Numbered from the stretch's first letter, positions 1 to 8,581 are shown. The stretch is DNA of 40,636 nt from Heliobacterium chlorum (GCF_014502795.1 NZ_JACVHF010000026.1:1-40636); one strand, 5' to 3'. Program-made: numbers and translations. Notes: generated from the sequence alone by a model not told the origin.

Positions 1-53
1 TCCGTACTTCCACAGGCCAGGTATACCCGTTCTATACTTGCTGCATTCAGCAT
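1..53 (-). CDS. tnpB: IS66-family TnpB, N-terminal part (runs off window)
   Basis: The minus-strand reading frame begins with ATG at 53 and reads MLNAASIERVYLACGST before the window edge. This is the characteristic opening of IS66 TnpB, the small accessory protein of IS66 elements. Its start codon overlaps the stop of the preceding tnpA remnant (ATGCTGA), the usual translational coupling in this family. Only 17 residues are visible, so intactness cannot be judged. The upstream tnpA is broken, so this IS66 copy is probably not autonomous. Confidence 0.75.
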   Translation of the reverse strand, partial: MLNAASIERVYLACGST

Positions 54-238
54 CGAACCAATAGCGTCTCTACCACTCGGCTGAGCAGCACCGGATCAAA
101 CCCGGGTTTAACCTCGATACAGGCTTTTCCTAATTGGATCACGATAGGGCTTCCTAGTCATTCCGTGAGGCTCTGGCCGCTCGATTGATAGGCAGCCACT
201 CGTGCACCCCACTCTTTTCGCAATTCTTCTCGTGTCAT
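47..238 (-). pseudogene. tnpA: IS66-family TnpA remnant with internal deletion
   Basis: From ATG 238 the minus strand reads MTREELRKEWGARVAAYQSS and stops at TGA 160-158 after 26 codons. This matches the start of IS66 TnpA. A second frame then carries the typical C-terminal part (IVIQLGKACIEVKPGFDP) and ends at 47-49, overlapping tnpB. The central segment that normally joins the two, containing the helix-turn-helix-like region, is missing, so about 60 codons remain of roughly 110. The order tnpA then tnpB reading leftwards shows that the IS body continues out of the window. Confidence 0.75.
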
Positions 239-872
239 ATAAAAAACATCCCCGTTTCGTTTTCTGGGGATGATTATCTCATGAACCTTTTTTCCTTACT
301 ATGTGGGAACTATTAGACGCTTAGTGTGTCCTGAAGAGCGACTACGCCGAAAGGAGGGCAGACGGTAGTCAATCATGCTTTGTAAAAGATGAGGGGAGGC
401 CCCTCAGAATCGGTATTCAGGTACAGATTCTAAACCACCATTGGGTGCTGCAATCAAAAGTTGTGGTGCTGAGCGCAAATGGAAAAGGCCAATTGATTGG
501 TCAGGTAAGTGCCATGAAGCTGAACGAAAGTGAAGAACTGACGAAGCGTCGTTATGATAAAGTGTGGTCAAAACCAGAGGCATTAAGCGGCCGCTGGGAC
601 AAAGTCTGACGGAAACCTGATTACTGGTCAGATGACCGCCGGCGTAGAGGTTACAGGAGCATGGCGCAGGCTTTTACAAGGAACAGGAGAAGTCTGAGCC
701 TCGATGAGAATCGAAAAACCCGAGCGCCAAAACGACGAGGGTGAAAGTAGAAATGCGAGGCCCAGATGCGGAAGAACCCATAGTAGTGATGAATCGGCTG
801 TAATGGCCCAGGAGCGAAGGGGTTCTGTTATCCATACTTCTTTGATAGAACAACCAGAAATGGGAGGATTCC

Positions 873-2116
873 GTGGAAGAAGGAAAGTCGTTTGAGATTT
901 CGAAACATCAAGTGCTGGCGGCGTACAAACGTGTAAAAGCGAATCAGGGAGCCCCCGGAATTGATGGAGTGGATTTTACAGAATTCGAGAAGAACCTAAA
1001 GAACAACCTCTACAAGATATGGAACAGAATGTCATCAGGGAGCTACTTTCCAGATGCGGTCAAGGGCGTAGAGATACCGAAGAAGAATGGAAAATCAGGC
1101 TTTTAGGTGTACCCACCATCGCCGATAGGGTTGCCCAAATGGTGGTACGAATGAATTTTGAACCACTAGTGGAACCGATCTTCCATGAAGATTCCTTCGG
1201 ATACAGACCAGGTCGCTCAGCAACCGACGCGATCGGTATGACACGCCAACGATGCTGGAAAATGCCGTGGTTAATTGAGTTTGACATCAAAGGGTTATTC
1301 GATAACATTGACCACGAACTGATGATGAAAGCCGTCCGACGACACACCCAGAGTAAATGGATGATTCTCTACATAGAACGATTTCTCAAGGCGCCCATCA
1401 AGCTGCCAAATGGAACGGTTCAGGAGAGAACATCCGGCACGCCACAGGGAGGCGTCATTAGTTCCGTACTTGCAAATCTCTTTATGCACTACGCATTTGA
1501 CCATTGGATGAAAAGGAAGAAGCCCAGAAATCCATGGGCGAGATATGCCGACGACGGGGTAGTGCACTGCTGGAAGAAAACAGAAGCCGAACAACTGCTA
1601 AAAGAACTAGAACTCCGAATGAGAGCCTGCTTACTGGAAATACACCCGGATAAGACCCGAATTGTATTTTGTGGAGCCGGAAAGGACAGAAAAGCTGATG
1701 AACACGAAGAGTTTACCTTTTTAGGCTACACTTTTCGCAGGCGGTATGTCAAAAACAGACAAGGAAAGTTGTTCATAAGCTTCACTCCAGCGGCAAGCAA
1801 AGCGGCGGGACAAGGACTAAGAGATCGCATACGGAATCTACGTATGCAAAACAAAGCCGTCTCCATAGAGATATTCGCTTGGCTAATCAACCCTGTAGTA
1901 CGTGGTTGGTTCAATTACTTCTCGAAATATGCCCCTGGTGTGGCAAAAAGAATCCTTACTTACGTAAATCTCACTCTTGCCAGATGGGTAAAGTCAAAGT
2001 ACAAATCGATGCATGGGAGCATGATTAAGGCAATGAAGTTTCTTAAACGTATTGCCACAAGCAATCCCAACCTTTTCTACCACTGGCAGATAGGGCTTAA
2101 GCCCGCGATTGGATAA
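873..2116 (+). pseudogene. ltrA: Group II intron reverse transcriptase/maturase, frameshifted
   Basis: The intron-encoded protein starts at GTG 873 behind GGGAGGATT and reads well to about 1095, where a one-base loss after the PKKNGKS motif shifts the frame and gives a TAG at 1104-1106. The rest continues in another frame to 2116. It contains the RT fingers and palm (FDIKGLFDNID, SGTPQGGVISS, catalytic RYADD) and the maturase domain X (FLGYTF, WFNYFSKYAPG) with C-terminal GLKPAIG. There is no HNH endonuclease domain. Without the frameshift it would be about 414 residues, normal for bacterial RT-maturases without endonuclease. The catalytic YADD is intact, so the frameshift is the only visible lesion; a sequencing error is possible. 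Confidence 0.85.
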
Positions 2117-2117
2117 C

Positions 2118-2193
2118 AAGAGCCGAATGAAGGGAGACTTTCACGTTCGGTTCTGTGAGAGACCGGGGATGAAACTCCCCCGGTCTACTCGAC
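2118..2193 (+). ncRNA. Group II intron domains V and VI
   Basis: Domain V is the conserved hairpin 2119-2155, with the AGCCG start, a GGGAGACTTTCAC centre and a closing CGGTTCTGT. Domain VI follows at 2156-2193 as an ACCGGGG/CCCCGGT stem with a bulged A region, ending CTCGAC. These are the catalytic core and branch-point helices required for splicing. Confidence 0.85.
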
Positions 2194-2737
2194 CGAGGAA
2201 CCAGTACTCGCCCATTTTCAATAATCGGTGCCACGTCCGATGTAATTTGGTTTCCATTAAACATGATTCGTATCGGTGCGTCTGGATTTACTGGTAACAG
2301 TTTTTGATTATCTAATTTAACAAGTTCTTCAACAATAGTATTGGCTTCCTGCTCTTCCAAAACCTCTTCAACAATAGTTTTTCCATTCTCAGTTCGGGTG
2401 GTTATACTGGATATGTAGGCTTTACCATCGACCACTCGTATTTGTCCGCGTGTCTCACGGACCTCCCCGTTTTTTAAGGTGGTAAGGTCTGAGGTAGGTT
2501 GGGATTTGGGTATCACATTAGACAATGATTGACCAGCACGTTTTACTTCGTCGGGCATGGTCTCCGACCATTCGTCAATCAGTGCTCCGGAGGCGTCATA
2601 TTTCTTATATTGATTACCCCGTTTTTGTAGTCGTTGTAAGAATCGGTATAACCTATGCTTGCCGATTCTGCCAGTATAGGTGTTGTGACGAGGAGAATTG
2701 CTGCAATGAGGAGCATAAAAGTTCGCTTGAAACACAT
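2194..2737 (-). pseudogene. Exported copper-amine-oxidase-like stalk-domain protein, truncated and frameshifted
   Basis: From ATG 2737 (GGGGGAAAA upstream) the minus strand encodes a clear signal peptide with hydrophobic core MLLIAAILLV and LAES cleavage region, then YTDSYNDYKN. Near 2620 the frame is lost and the protein continues in the next frame (KKYDASGALIDEWSE). Near its end it has IRIMFNGNQI and APIIENGRVLVP, the hallmark of the copper amine oxidase N-terminal-like (stalk) domain, usually found in Firmicute cell-envelope proteins. The coding sequence is cut directly after VLVP, where the IS66 terminus begins. About 180 residues remain, with the second half of the stalk domain lost. Function was extracellular; the substrate is unknown. 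Confidence 0.7.
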
Positions 2738-2863
2738 GGGTATTGTTTTCCCCCTTTTGTTCGGACGAAGTATTATCGGGAAACCTATCTGCTTCCTAAA
2801 AGGGCGACGGTGTTATGCGAGATTTTGAGGGGGTGGATATAAAATTATCATTCGTAAAAAGAT

Positions 2864-3343
2864 TTATTCTGACATTTCTTTGAGTTTAAGCGATAGAAGC
2901 GTTAGATCGTTAAATTTTTTTGTTCTTGAAGCTATTTCAGTTAACTTAATTATTATATCTTCAAAATAGTATACATTAATTTTTTTTTCGGAAAATCTCT
3001 CTTCCCATTCTTGACAACAAGATCCATTCCCGAAATAGTTTTTCGTTGTAATGAATACTCTAACTAATGTAGATTTTTCTGAGAAATCTTCACCTATTAT
3101 ACTTTTTATTTTTTCCAATCTCTCAGAATCGTAAAAATTATCAATTATTTCATCAAACTTATTTGCGTAGATATTTGAAGTACCCGTATGGCATTTTATT
3201 TCACAATCCCAAATTTTTAGTTTCTTAGGCTTTATTGCCAATATATCAATATCGTGGTTTCTTTGACCATAATATACGTTTTTCAAACAAAAAAAATCTT
3301 TTGACTCCAACCAAGATTGAGCTATATTTTCACTTAAGTTCAT
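2864..3343 (-). CDS. PD-(D/E)XK nuclease-like protein
   Basis: A 159-residue protein with no partner gene beside it. Residues 30-37 read HDIDILAI and residues 46-52 read DCEIKCH, giving the D-x(14)-E-x-K arrangement (D33, E48, K50) of the PD-(D/E)XK nuclease fold, seen in restriction-endonuclease-like and Mrr-like hypothetical proteins. The N-terminus (SENIAQSWLESKDFFCLKN) resembles the helix preceding the active site in that fold. The gene is AT-rich compared with the integrase next to it. An orphan restriction or DNA-repair nuclease is a reasonable guess, but the target is unknown. ATG 3343 is the only good start; its ribosome binding site is weak (GGATGG). Confidence 0.55.
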   Translation of the reverse strand: MNLSENIAQSWLESKDFFCLKNVYYGQRNHDIDILAIKPKKLKIWDCEIKCHTGTSNIYANKFDEIIDNFYDSERLEKIKSIIGEDFSEKSTLVRVFITTKNYFGNGSCCQEWEERFSEKKINVYYFEDIIIKLTEIASRTKKFNDLTLLSLKLKEMSE

Positions 3344-3458
3344 GAGATTACATCCATCCTTTTTATTTTTTTTGTATTAATTCTTCTTTCAACTAAAAGT
3401 ATATCAATTATATGGATGGAGTAAATACTGCCTCATAAAAATCTTATATGATTCGGAC

Positions 3459-3545
3459 TTCACTTCCCGCCCCACTAGAGATAACCTACACCTGCTTCCT
3501 AGAAATCAGTCGATCTGAAACAGCGAAAGGAGTAGGTGTTTCTTT
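3459..3545 (+). promoter_or_regulatory. Conserved leader hairpin of integrase gene 1
   Basis: The 37-nt block starting TTCACTTCCCGCCCC is repeated exactly upstream of the second integrase. It is followed by ACACCTGC and, 40 nt later, GTAGGTGT, which pair to form a hairpin whose 3' arm overlaps the Shine-Dalgarno AAAGGAG. The base that makes a G-U pair here is a C-G pair in the second copy. This suggests that translation of the integrase is controlled by an RNA structure. Confidence 0.5.
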
Positions 3546-4721
3546 ATGATCTCTCAACGCAACAAGCCCGGCCAGGGCTCCGTCTACCAACGCAAAGACG
3601 GCTACTTTGTAGCCCAGGTCCACATCGGTCAAGATGATAGTGGAAAAGCGAAATACGCTCGTAGAACTTTCAAAACTGAGGGCGAAGCCCTACAGTGGCG
3701 TGACCAAGCTTTAGTTGAGTACCGGCAAGGCATCTTCGTGATTCCCACCACAATAACCTTCGGCGACTGGCTGGACATCTGGCTTGAGCGATATGTAAAG
3801 CCAAACGTGCGTCCTAAGACCTGGGAATCCTATGAGTACATCACCCGGCTTCATTTGAAGCCGAAGTTGGGTAACGTGAAGGTTCAAGCCTTGCAGACAA
3901 CGCAGCTTCAGAAGTTATTAAATGAAAAAAGACAGTCCGGCCTAGCGACGAGAACGGTTGAACTGATTCTCACCACCGCAAGAACTGCCATTAAACAGGC
4001 AATCCATGATGAACTAATCAACAAGAACGTTGCTGACCACGTCCGCAAACCCAAACCATCTCCTAAGCAGATCAGCGTATTCACTGTAGATCAAATGAAG
4101 GAATTTATGTTTGTTGCCGAAGAGGACAGGCTTTGGATCGCCTTCAAACTGCTGCTCGGAACGGGAATGAGGGTAGGGGAGTTGCTGGCTTTGAAGTGGG
4201 GCGATATCAATCTCGAACGTGGTCACATAGACGTTACCAAGGGGACTGTGCTAGTCAAAAACGAAAACGGCCCCAACAAGACCCATCAGATTATCCAAGA
4301 GCCCAAAACGAAAAACGGCTATCGGAGGATTCCGATAACCGAGGATTTGGTGAGGCAGTTGAAACGATGGCACTTTCTTCAATATGTAGAGAAGAGAACG
4401 GCAGAAGAGAAGTACGAGGATAGTGGTCTGGTTGTTACGACAAAAGAGGGAAGGATGGTCAGCCAACGTAATCTGGCCACAAAGTTTCATCGGTTGCTGG
4501 CCAAAGCTGAGATTCCGAAGACCAATCTGCATTCATTACGACATACCTACGCTACCCGGTTACTTGAAGCTGGTGTTCATCCGAAGATTGTGCAGGAGTT
4601 ATTGGGCCACGGGAGCATTAGGATTACGCTGGACACCTATAGCCACGTGCTCCCCGACGTTAAGAAACAGGCAATTGATAAGATTGAGGGGATGTTAAGC
4701 CCGAGGAAAATGTTAGGATAG
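3546..4721 (+). CDS. int: Tyrosine recombinase / island integrase (copy 1)
   Basis: A 391-residue integrase that would catalyse site-specific excision and integration. Residues about 8-60 form an arm-site-binding domain (GSVYQRKDGYFVAQV), about 65-165 the SAM-like core-binding domain, and the rest the catalytic domain. The tetrad is complete: Arg in GTGMRVGE (about 208), His-x-x-Arg in HSLRHTYATRL (about 328/331), His in ELLGHG (about 353) and nucleophile Tyr in LDTYSH (about 364). It is about 95% identical to the integrase at 20279-21463. No tRNA fragment is visible downstream, unlike copy 2, so this is probably the remaining end of an older related island. The start was chosen by alignment with copy 2 and the shared leader. 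Confidence 0.95.
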   Translation: MISQRNKPGQGSVYQRKDGYFVAQVHIGQDDSGKAKYARRTFKTEGEALQWRDQALVEYRQGIFVIPTTITFGDWLDIWLERYVKPNVRPKTWESYEYITRLHLKPKLGNVKVQALQTTQLQKLLNEKRQSGLATRTVELILTTARTAIKQAIHDELINKNVADHVRKPKPSPKQISVFTVDQMKEFMFVAEEDRLWIAFKLLLGTGMRVGELLALKWGDINLERGHIDVTKGTVLVKNENGPNKTHQIIQEPKTKNGYRRIPITEDLVRQLKRWHFLQYVEKRTAEEKYEDSGLVVTTKEGRMVSQRNLATKFHRLLAKAEIPKTNLHSLRHTYATRLLEAGVHPKIVQELLGHGSIRITLDTYSHVLPDVKKQAIDKIEGMLSPRKMLG

Positions 4722-4767
4722 TTTTGTAATCAGAGGCATTGACTATTTAATTAGATGCGAATCAAAA

Positions 4768-5064
4768 GTGGCTTCTCAGACTGACGGATCTAACTACCTA
4801 GATAAATATAACGCCATTCATAAATTTTTTGGTGAAATTCTCAAAGGACGAGCTATTTTTGGAGCACAAAACGAAAGTAAACTTGAAGTTACATATGGAT
4901 TTTTAATCAAAGAACCGGACTTTAACTTTTTTAATCAGTATTATCGTATTATCAAAGCTGACTGGAATATCTTCGGTAAAGCATTTAACTGTAAGTATGT
5001 TGTTATTTTTAGTGAGAAAAATAAGGAACTTCGTTTCGTTAATTGGCATAATTGCTGGAATTGA
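4768..5064 (+). CDS. Hypothetical protein, 98 residues
   Basis: The frame opens at GTG 4768 with no convincing ribosome binding site and ends just before a terminator. The sequence looks protein-like (even composition, aromatic-rich, for example YGFLIKEPDFNFFNQYYR) but I do not recognise a family. It follows the integrase by 46 nt. It may be a 5'-truncated gene, since no good start is present. Confidence 0.4.
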   Translation: MASQTDGSNYLDKYNAIHKFFGEILKGRAIFGAQNESKLEVTYGFLIKEPDFNFFNQYYRIIKADWNIFGKAFNCKYVVIFSEKNKELRFVNWHNCWN

Positions 5065-5083
5065 AAAGAATAATCCATTCCAA

Positions 5084-5119
5084 CCGGCTCTGGCCCCTAC
5101 AGCCTCGCCGGTTTTTTTC
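5084..5119 (+). terminator. Intrinsic terminator
   Basis: CCGGC stem (5084-5088) pairs with GCCGG (5107-5111), followed by a run of seven T. It closes the integrase 1 / 4768 transcription unit. Confidence 0.8.
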
Positions 5120-5161
5120 TTTTGCCGTGTCGGCAATGGGGAGGGCGAGAACCCCGTGTCC

Positions 5162-5212
5162 CGTAACGGGCCATTTCACCCAAAGTTTCACAGAGATACC
5201 CCTTCGTATAAC
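5162..5212 (+). repeat. Island-end sequence shared with 22606-22655
   Basis: The segment GGGCCATTTCACCC ... AGAGATACCCCTTCGTA resembles GGGCCATTTCAACCC ... AGAGATGCCCCTCCGTA at 22606-22655 (about 75-80% by eye). Both copies lie downstream of one of the two related integrases. It is probably conserved DNA near the attachment end of this island family. The 250 nt between 5065 and 5318 otherwise hold only the terminator. Confidence 0.5.
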
Positions 5213-5317
5213 ATACTGGGTTTCATTGTGTTTATTTTATAAACGATTAAATAATGGAGTACAGATCCTTCGATTCAGTCACAAAGTGGTAAAATATTGT
5301 TTGGACAATTAAAGGTA

Positions 5318-6421
5318 TTAAAATGTTACAGTATCTAATATTCTGCCCAGTTTTGGTTTATAATCCATGTGGCTGTTTACTATGCAAGAAACATTGTAGT
5401 TGACTACATTGCTTTTTTTACACGATATTTCTCCTAAACCTATAGGAGCACTTAGATTAGCATTGGCGGAACGATATAAAAACCTTAAAATTGAATCATT
5501 TAAAGAATAATAATTATAAATTTTGCCACTGACGGATTTTGAGAGCCTTTCCCATTCACTAGTTCGTCTCTCAACGGCACCTCCAAAAAGGTGAACTTCC
5601 TTTATATATTGTTCACTTCTCGTTGATAACGCCTGTAGTAAATAATAAATTACCCTACTTCCCAATGAGTGTCCCATTAAAATGTAACCATTGTTAGATT
5701 TGACTCTTGAAATTAAATCGGCAAGTAAAATACCGGTCATTGATGCCTTCACCATCGCACAATGCCAAGGATTAGCGATTACTTCGCCTACAATAGAAGA
5801 CCACTTAAACATGTTTAAATTTGCCATTTTCGGCATCTTATTAACAAATCTTTTGAAAGTAGAGATCTTAAATGCCATCTCACCTAAGTCCTTGTTTGAT
5901 TTGGACTCCCAAGTAACGAAGTAACAGGGGTTATTAGGATACTTATCTTTAATTCCGATTAACCAATCGGTACAACTTTGGTTTTTCTGGGATAGAAACC
6001 CGTTTATAAAAATTATTGCTGGACCTTCACCGTCACGCACTTTTTGGATGTTAAAGTCTTTAACGTTCCCAATATAATTGTTACTAATTATAGCGCCTTG
6101 TTTTGCTCCAAGTGCTGCACCAGTAGCAGTAATGAATGCAATTCCACCTGCAACTCCAAATCCACCGCTTGATATAGAACCGAGACCTAAGGCGGCCAAG
6201 GATGCATTCGTTAATGCTGCTCCATATAACGAGCTAATTGCTGTTCCTGTAGATGCTGTTCCTAATAATCCCGCAGAACCTAATGAAGTAGCAATAGTTG
6301 GTGCCGCTGCACCAGCACTAAGACCGAAAATAATGGCTCCACCTATTAAACAACCCGTGATAGTTATGGTCTTTTGGATATTAACTTTATCTCTCTTGAA
6401 TATTATTGAATAATCTTTCAA
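5318..6421 (-). CDS. DUF726-like alpha/beta hydrolase, 5'-truncated
   Basis: 367 residues from TTG 6421. Residues about 20-115 are Gly/Ala/Ser-rich and hydrophobic, probably membrane-inserting. They are followed by a hydrolase fold with AIIFINGFLS (oxyanion-side strand), YILMGHSLGSRVIYYLL (nucleophile elbow GHSLGS) and VHLFGGAV, the pattern of DUF726/TMCO4-like lipase-type proteins. The reading frame continues upstream with protein-like sequence (WYHEFLKSASNSWNNEF) to about 6556 but has no ATG or GTG there. The true N-terminus seems to have been removed where this gene meets the methyltransferase fragment. Activity on lipids or peptidoglycan esters is possible but untested. It stands alone on the minus strand. 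Confidence 0.65.
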   Translation of the reverse strand: MKDYSIIFKRDKVNIQKTITITGCLIGGAIIFGLSAGAAAPTIATSLGSAGLLGTASTGTAISSLYGAALTNASLAALGLGSISSGGFGVAGGIAFITATGAALGAKQGAIISNNYIGNVKDFNIQKVRDGEGPAIIFINGFLSQKNQSCTDWLIGIKDKYPNNPCYFVTWESKSNKDLGEMAFKISTFKRFVNKMPKMANLNMFKWSSIVGEVIANPWHCAMVKASMTGILLADLISRVKSNNGYILMGHSLGSRVIYYLLQALSTRSEQYIKEVHLFGGAVERRTSEWERLSKSVSGKIYNYYSLNDSILRFLYRSANANLSAPIGLGEISCKKSNVVNYNVSCIVNSHMDYKPKLGRILDTVTF

Positions 6422-6523
6422 ATCAGCTAAATGACAATTAAGTTTATCAAATGTTGCAATAGAACCATCATGTTCTGCACAAAACTCGTTATTCCAACTG
6501 TTAGATGCTGATTTAAGAAACTC

Positions 6524-7015
6524 ATGATACCAAGTGCGGTCAATATCCGAGACTGTAGAGTGCCATCAGATCAAACAGAGGAAGGTAGATTCCCGGCTAA
6601 CTGCGTGACTACTGATGATGACGATTGGTACAGCCACTTCTTCAACATCACTCCCAAAGAAATTTCAAAGAAGTCCAGTAAGAAAGACCGCAACAGCGAC
6701 TGGCAGGGTAACGTTATCGACCTCGAAGAACGGCGCACCTATCCCGGCACAGGCCGTGGCGTCATAAACAGCAAGTATACCATGGACGGACGTGAACGAA
6801 AGCCGGTAAAAAGTCGTAACCATCACCCGACCGTAAAGCCGGTCGAACTTATGGCATGGCTGATTAAACTGGTGACTCCGCCCGGAGGCATCGTACTTGA
6901 CCCATTCGGAGGAAGTGGCAGCACTGCAGTCGCAGCTAAAAAGAACGGATTCGACTTCATCTTAATTGAACGCGAAAAAGACTATGCCGAAGTGGCAAGA
7001 GCGAGGGCGTGCTAA
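6524..7015 (+). pseudogene. DNA methyltransferase (N6-adenine/N4-cytosine type), C-terminal fragment
   Basis: The frame from ATG 6524 reads through the junction. Recognisable homology starts near RVPSDQTEEGRFPANC (about residue 12) and runs to the end: HHPTVKPVELMAWLI, then LDPFGGSGSTAVAA, the AdoMet-binding motif I of beta-class enzymes, and FILIEREKDYAE. The N-terminal half with the catalytic DPPY motif is absent. The fragment overlaps the next gene by one base (TAATG), as in an intact phage operon, so the 3' end is native and the 5' part was lost by recombination with the DUF726 gene. Enzymatic activity is not expected. Confidence 0.8.
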
Positions 7016-7230
7016 TGGGGAACGTGATTGATTACAGAAAGGCTCTGGCGTTGGCAGAAGGGGAGGCCCAGTTGTTCGTTACTTTTATGAACAACATTGC
7101 CGCACAACGCAAAAAGCACCATTTTTCACAACAAGACATCGAGTATTATCAACGGCTGGCGAAAAGACTTAACCACCTAAAACAATGGGAGACCATCGAT
7201 AAACAACATTCTGAAAGGAAGATTGCATAA
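7015..7230 (+). CDS. Small phage-like hypothetical protein
   Basis: A 71-residue mostly helical, basic protein (MGNVIDYRKALALAEGEAQL...). ATG 7015 overlaps the preceding TAA by one base and its own TAA overlaps the next ATG in the same way, so it is translationally coupled on both sides. No family recognised. Its place between a methyltransferase and a nucleotide kinase points to a phage or satellite early/middle operon. Confidence 0.65.
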   Translation: MGNVIDYRKALALAEGEAQLFVTFMNNIAAQRKKHHFSQQDIEYYQRLAKRLNHLKQWETIDKQHSERKIA

Positions 7231-7766
7231 TGAAAATCGTTTTAACAGGAAAAATGCGTTCCGGTAAGGATGCCGCTGCCAATTACTTGGTGAATCATTA
7301 TGGCTTCAAGCAGTTTGCCTTCGGTGGTGCCATTCGTAACCTCTGTAAAGAACTGTTCCCCAACGCTGATGAAGACGGAAAACCCCGTGAGCTTTATCAA
7401 AATGTCGGACAGGCATTAAGGGACATCGACCCCGATGTATGGGTGAACTATGTACTACGGCAAATCGAAAGAGAAACTGGCCCAGATGATGATATCGTTA
7501 TCACCGACCTTCGCCAATGGAACGAATACTTCGCTTTACTGAAGTCAGGATTTTATGTTGGAAGAATCAATTCTTCTGCGACAACCCGTATTCAGCGGAT
7601 GAAACGACTGGGCGAACAGATAGAACTAGCCCAGTTTAATCATGAAACTGAAAAGGCTGTTGATGACTTTGGCGTGAACTTCGAAATCACCAACGAAGGC
7701 TCCCTACGAGAGTTGCACTGCTTAATCGACAATGCTTTACTTCATATCAAAGAGGAGGCGGCTTAA
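7230..7766 (+). CDS. Phage-type deoxynucleoside monophosphate kinase
   Basis: 178 residues. The N-terminal P-loop GKMRSGKD (residues 7-14) follows a beta strand (MKIVLT), as in AAA-like nucleotide kinases of phages. FAFGGAIRNLC and the DLRQWNEYF motif after the Walker B-like strand DIVITD match phage dNMP kinases (T4 gp1 type), which convert dNMPs to dNDPs for phage DNA synthesis. It starts at ATG 7230 overlapping the previous stop. A related P-loop adenylate-kinase-like activity cannot be excluded. Confidence 0.75.
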   Translation: MKIVLTGKMRSGKDAAANYLVNHYGFKQFAFGGAIRNLCKELFPNADEDGKPRELYQNVGQALRDIDPDVWVNYVLRQIERETGPDDDIVITDLRQWNEYFALLKSGFYVGRINSSATTRIQRMKRLGEQIELAQFNHETEKAVDDFGVNFEITNEGSLRELHCLIDNALLHIKEEAA

Positions 7767-7778
7767 CTGGGGAAAGTA

Positions 7779-8120
7779 ATGGATTTCTCCGCAAAGGAAC
7801 GGCGACTAGACGAAGCCTACCCATTAGATAGCGAACGAGGAATCTACGCTTTGCTTACTCAACTGCATCATGTTCGGGAATCAAGATTTCTTCGTGGTGA
7901 TTATGACGCAAGTTTGTTATTGCTGGATTTATCGCAATCCATTGAAGAAGCAAACTTGACTCACCGCCAGAAGCAGGCGTTGAAGCTGGTGTTCATCCAC
8001 GACTTCATTCAAAAGGACGCGGCTCACTGGATGAACATCTCTCAACAGGCTGTCAGTGAACACGTTCGAGCGGCTATTCAACGGATCGCTCAGGTCAATG
8101 AAGAGAAAGAGGTGGCGTGA
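7779..8120 (+). CDS. Sigma-70 region 4-like phage transcription regulator
   Basis: 113 residues. The C-terminal half has the region-4 pattern: LTHRQKQALKLVFIHDF followed by the helix-turn-helix DAAHWMNISQQAVSEHVRAA (about residues 78-97). Such small proteins in Gram-positive phages act like ArpU or sigma-like late-gene regulators, typically just before the packaging genes. GGGGAAAG lies before ATG 7779. The gene overlaps the next by one base. Confidence 0.65.
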   Translation: MDFSAKERRLDEAYPLDSERGIYALLTQLHHVRESRFLRGDYDASLLLLDLSQSIEEANLTHRQKQALKLVFIHDFIQKDAAHWMNISQQAVSEHVRAAIQRIAQVNEEKEVA

Positions 8121-8488
8121 TGATGTTCACGACAGAGGCCAATTATAAAGAGTCTTTCGCAAAAGCAGTGGCCCACCTGTCTACTCAAGATATGCCGGTT
8201 CAATGGCGGATTAAAGCAGTGGACGATCTGATTGAGGTGTATGTGAGGCAGGTCGGTGAGGTTCCCGATGGCGATCAACTGGAACGCCTGACTAACTACA
8301 TCCTTCGGGATTCGAAGAACCAACCCGATAAGGTCAGCAACACAGAGTACCCGGTGTTCAGCGAATGGCAGCAGAAACATCGCTCCCGACGGGAAGTTCC
8401 ATTGGAGTATGTCGGTGGGTTGCCCGTTGAAGCTAAACGAGTGGGAATCCGGTTGAAGCATCGACATAAACAAAAGAGGATCGCTTAA
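8120..8488 (+). CDS. Phage-like hypothetical protein
   Basis: A 122-residue soluble protein, last gene of the coupled operon that begins at 6524. It starts at ATG 8120 (a GTG at 8117 is also possible) in a TGATG overlap with the previous stop. The C-terminus is very basic (RIRLKHRHKQKR type), suggesting nucleic-acid contact. No family recognised. A hairpin AGAGGA/TCCTCT spans the stop codon but lacks a T run. Confidence 0.6.
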   Translation: MMFTTEANYKESFAKAVAHLSTQDMPVQWRIKAVDDLIEVYVRQVGEVPDGDQLERLTNYILRDSKNQPDKVSNTEYPVFSEWQQKHRSRREVPLEYVGGLPVEAKRVGIRLKHRHKQKRIA

Positions 8489-8581
8489 CGGCGGTCCTCT
8501 CCCATCTAATTTCGATTATTTATCTTTTTCACATCAATACACAAATTTCTATAAATTGTAATTATAAAAGGAGGGGTGGTT

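Larger units (their letters stand above)
1..323 (-). mobile_element. IS66-family element, left-hand terminal part
   Basis: This stretch holds the TnpA remnant, the TnpB start and the IS end. If the group II intron at 324-2193 is removed, the joined sequence ends in CGCTTAC, which read outward-in is GTAAGCG, the standard IS66 terminus. The base completing the terminus is therefore at 2194, beyond the intron. The element interrupts the stalk-domain gene lying to its right. The other IS end is outside the window. Confidence 0.7.
324..2193 (+). mobile_element. Group II intron inserted in the IS66 end
   Basis: A 1870-nt group II intron. It starts with GTGTG at 324 and ends in AC at 2193 after recognisable domains V and VI. 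The long leader 324-872 has no credible protein gene and corresponds to the folded RNA domains I-IV. An internal TAAGCG at 584-589 is complementary to the 5' exon end CGCTTA (318-323), as expected for an EBS1-IBS1 pairing. The encoded reverse transcriptase is frameshifted, so the copy would need a protein supplied in trans. Boundaries are inferred from motif plus exon reconstruction and should be accurate to a base or two. Confidence 0.85.

Noticed and set aside
704-895. 63-codon frame in the intron leader
   Set aside because: It lies in the folded RNA part of the group II intron, has an unnatural Arg/Glu-rich composition, and ends inside the real reverse transcriptase start.
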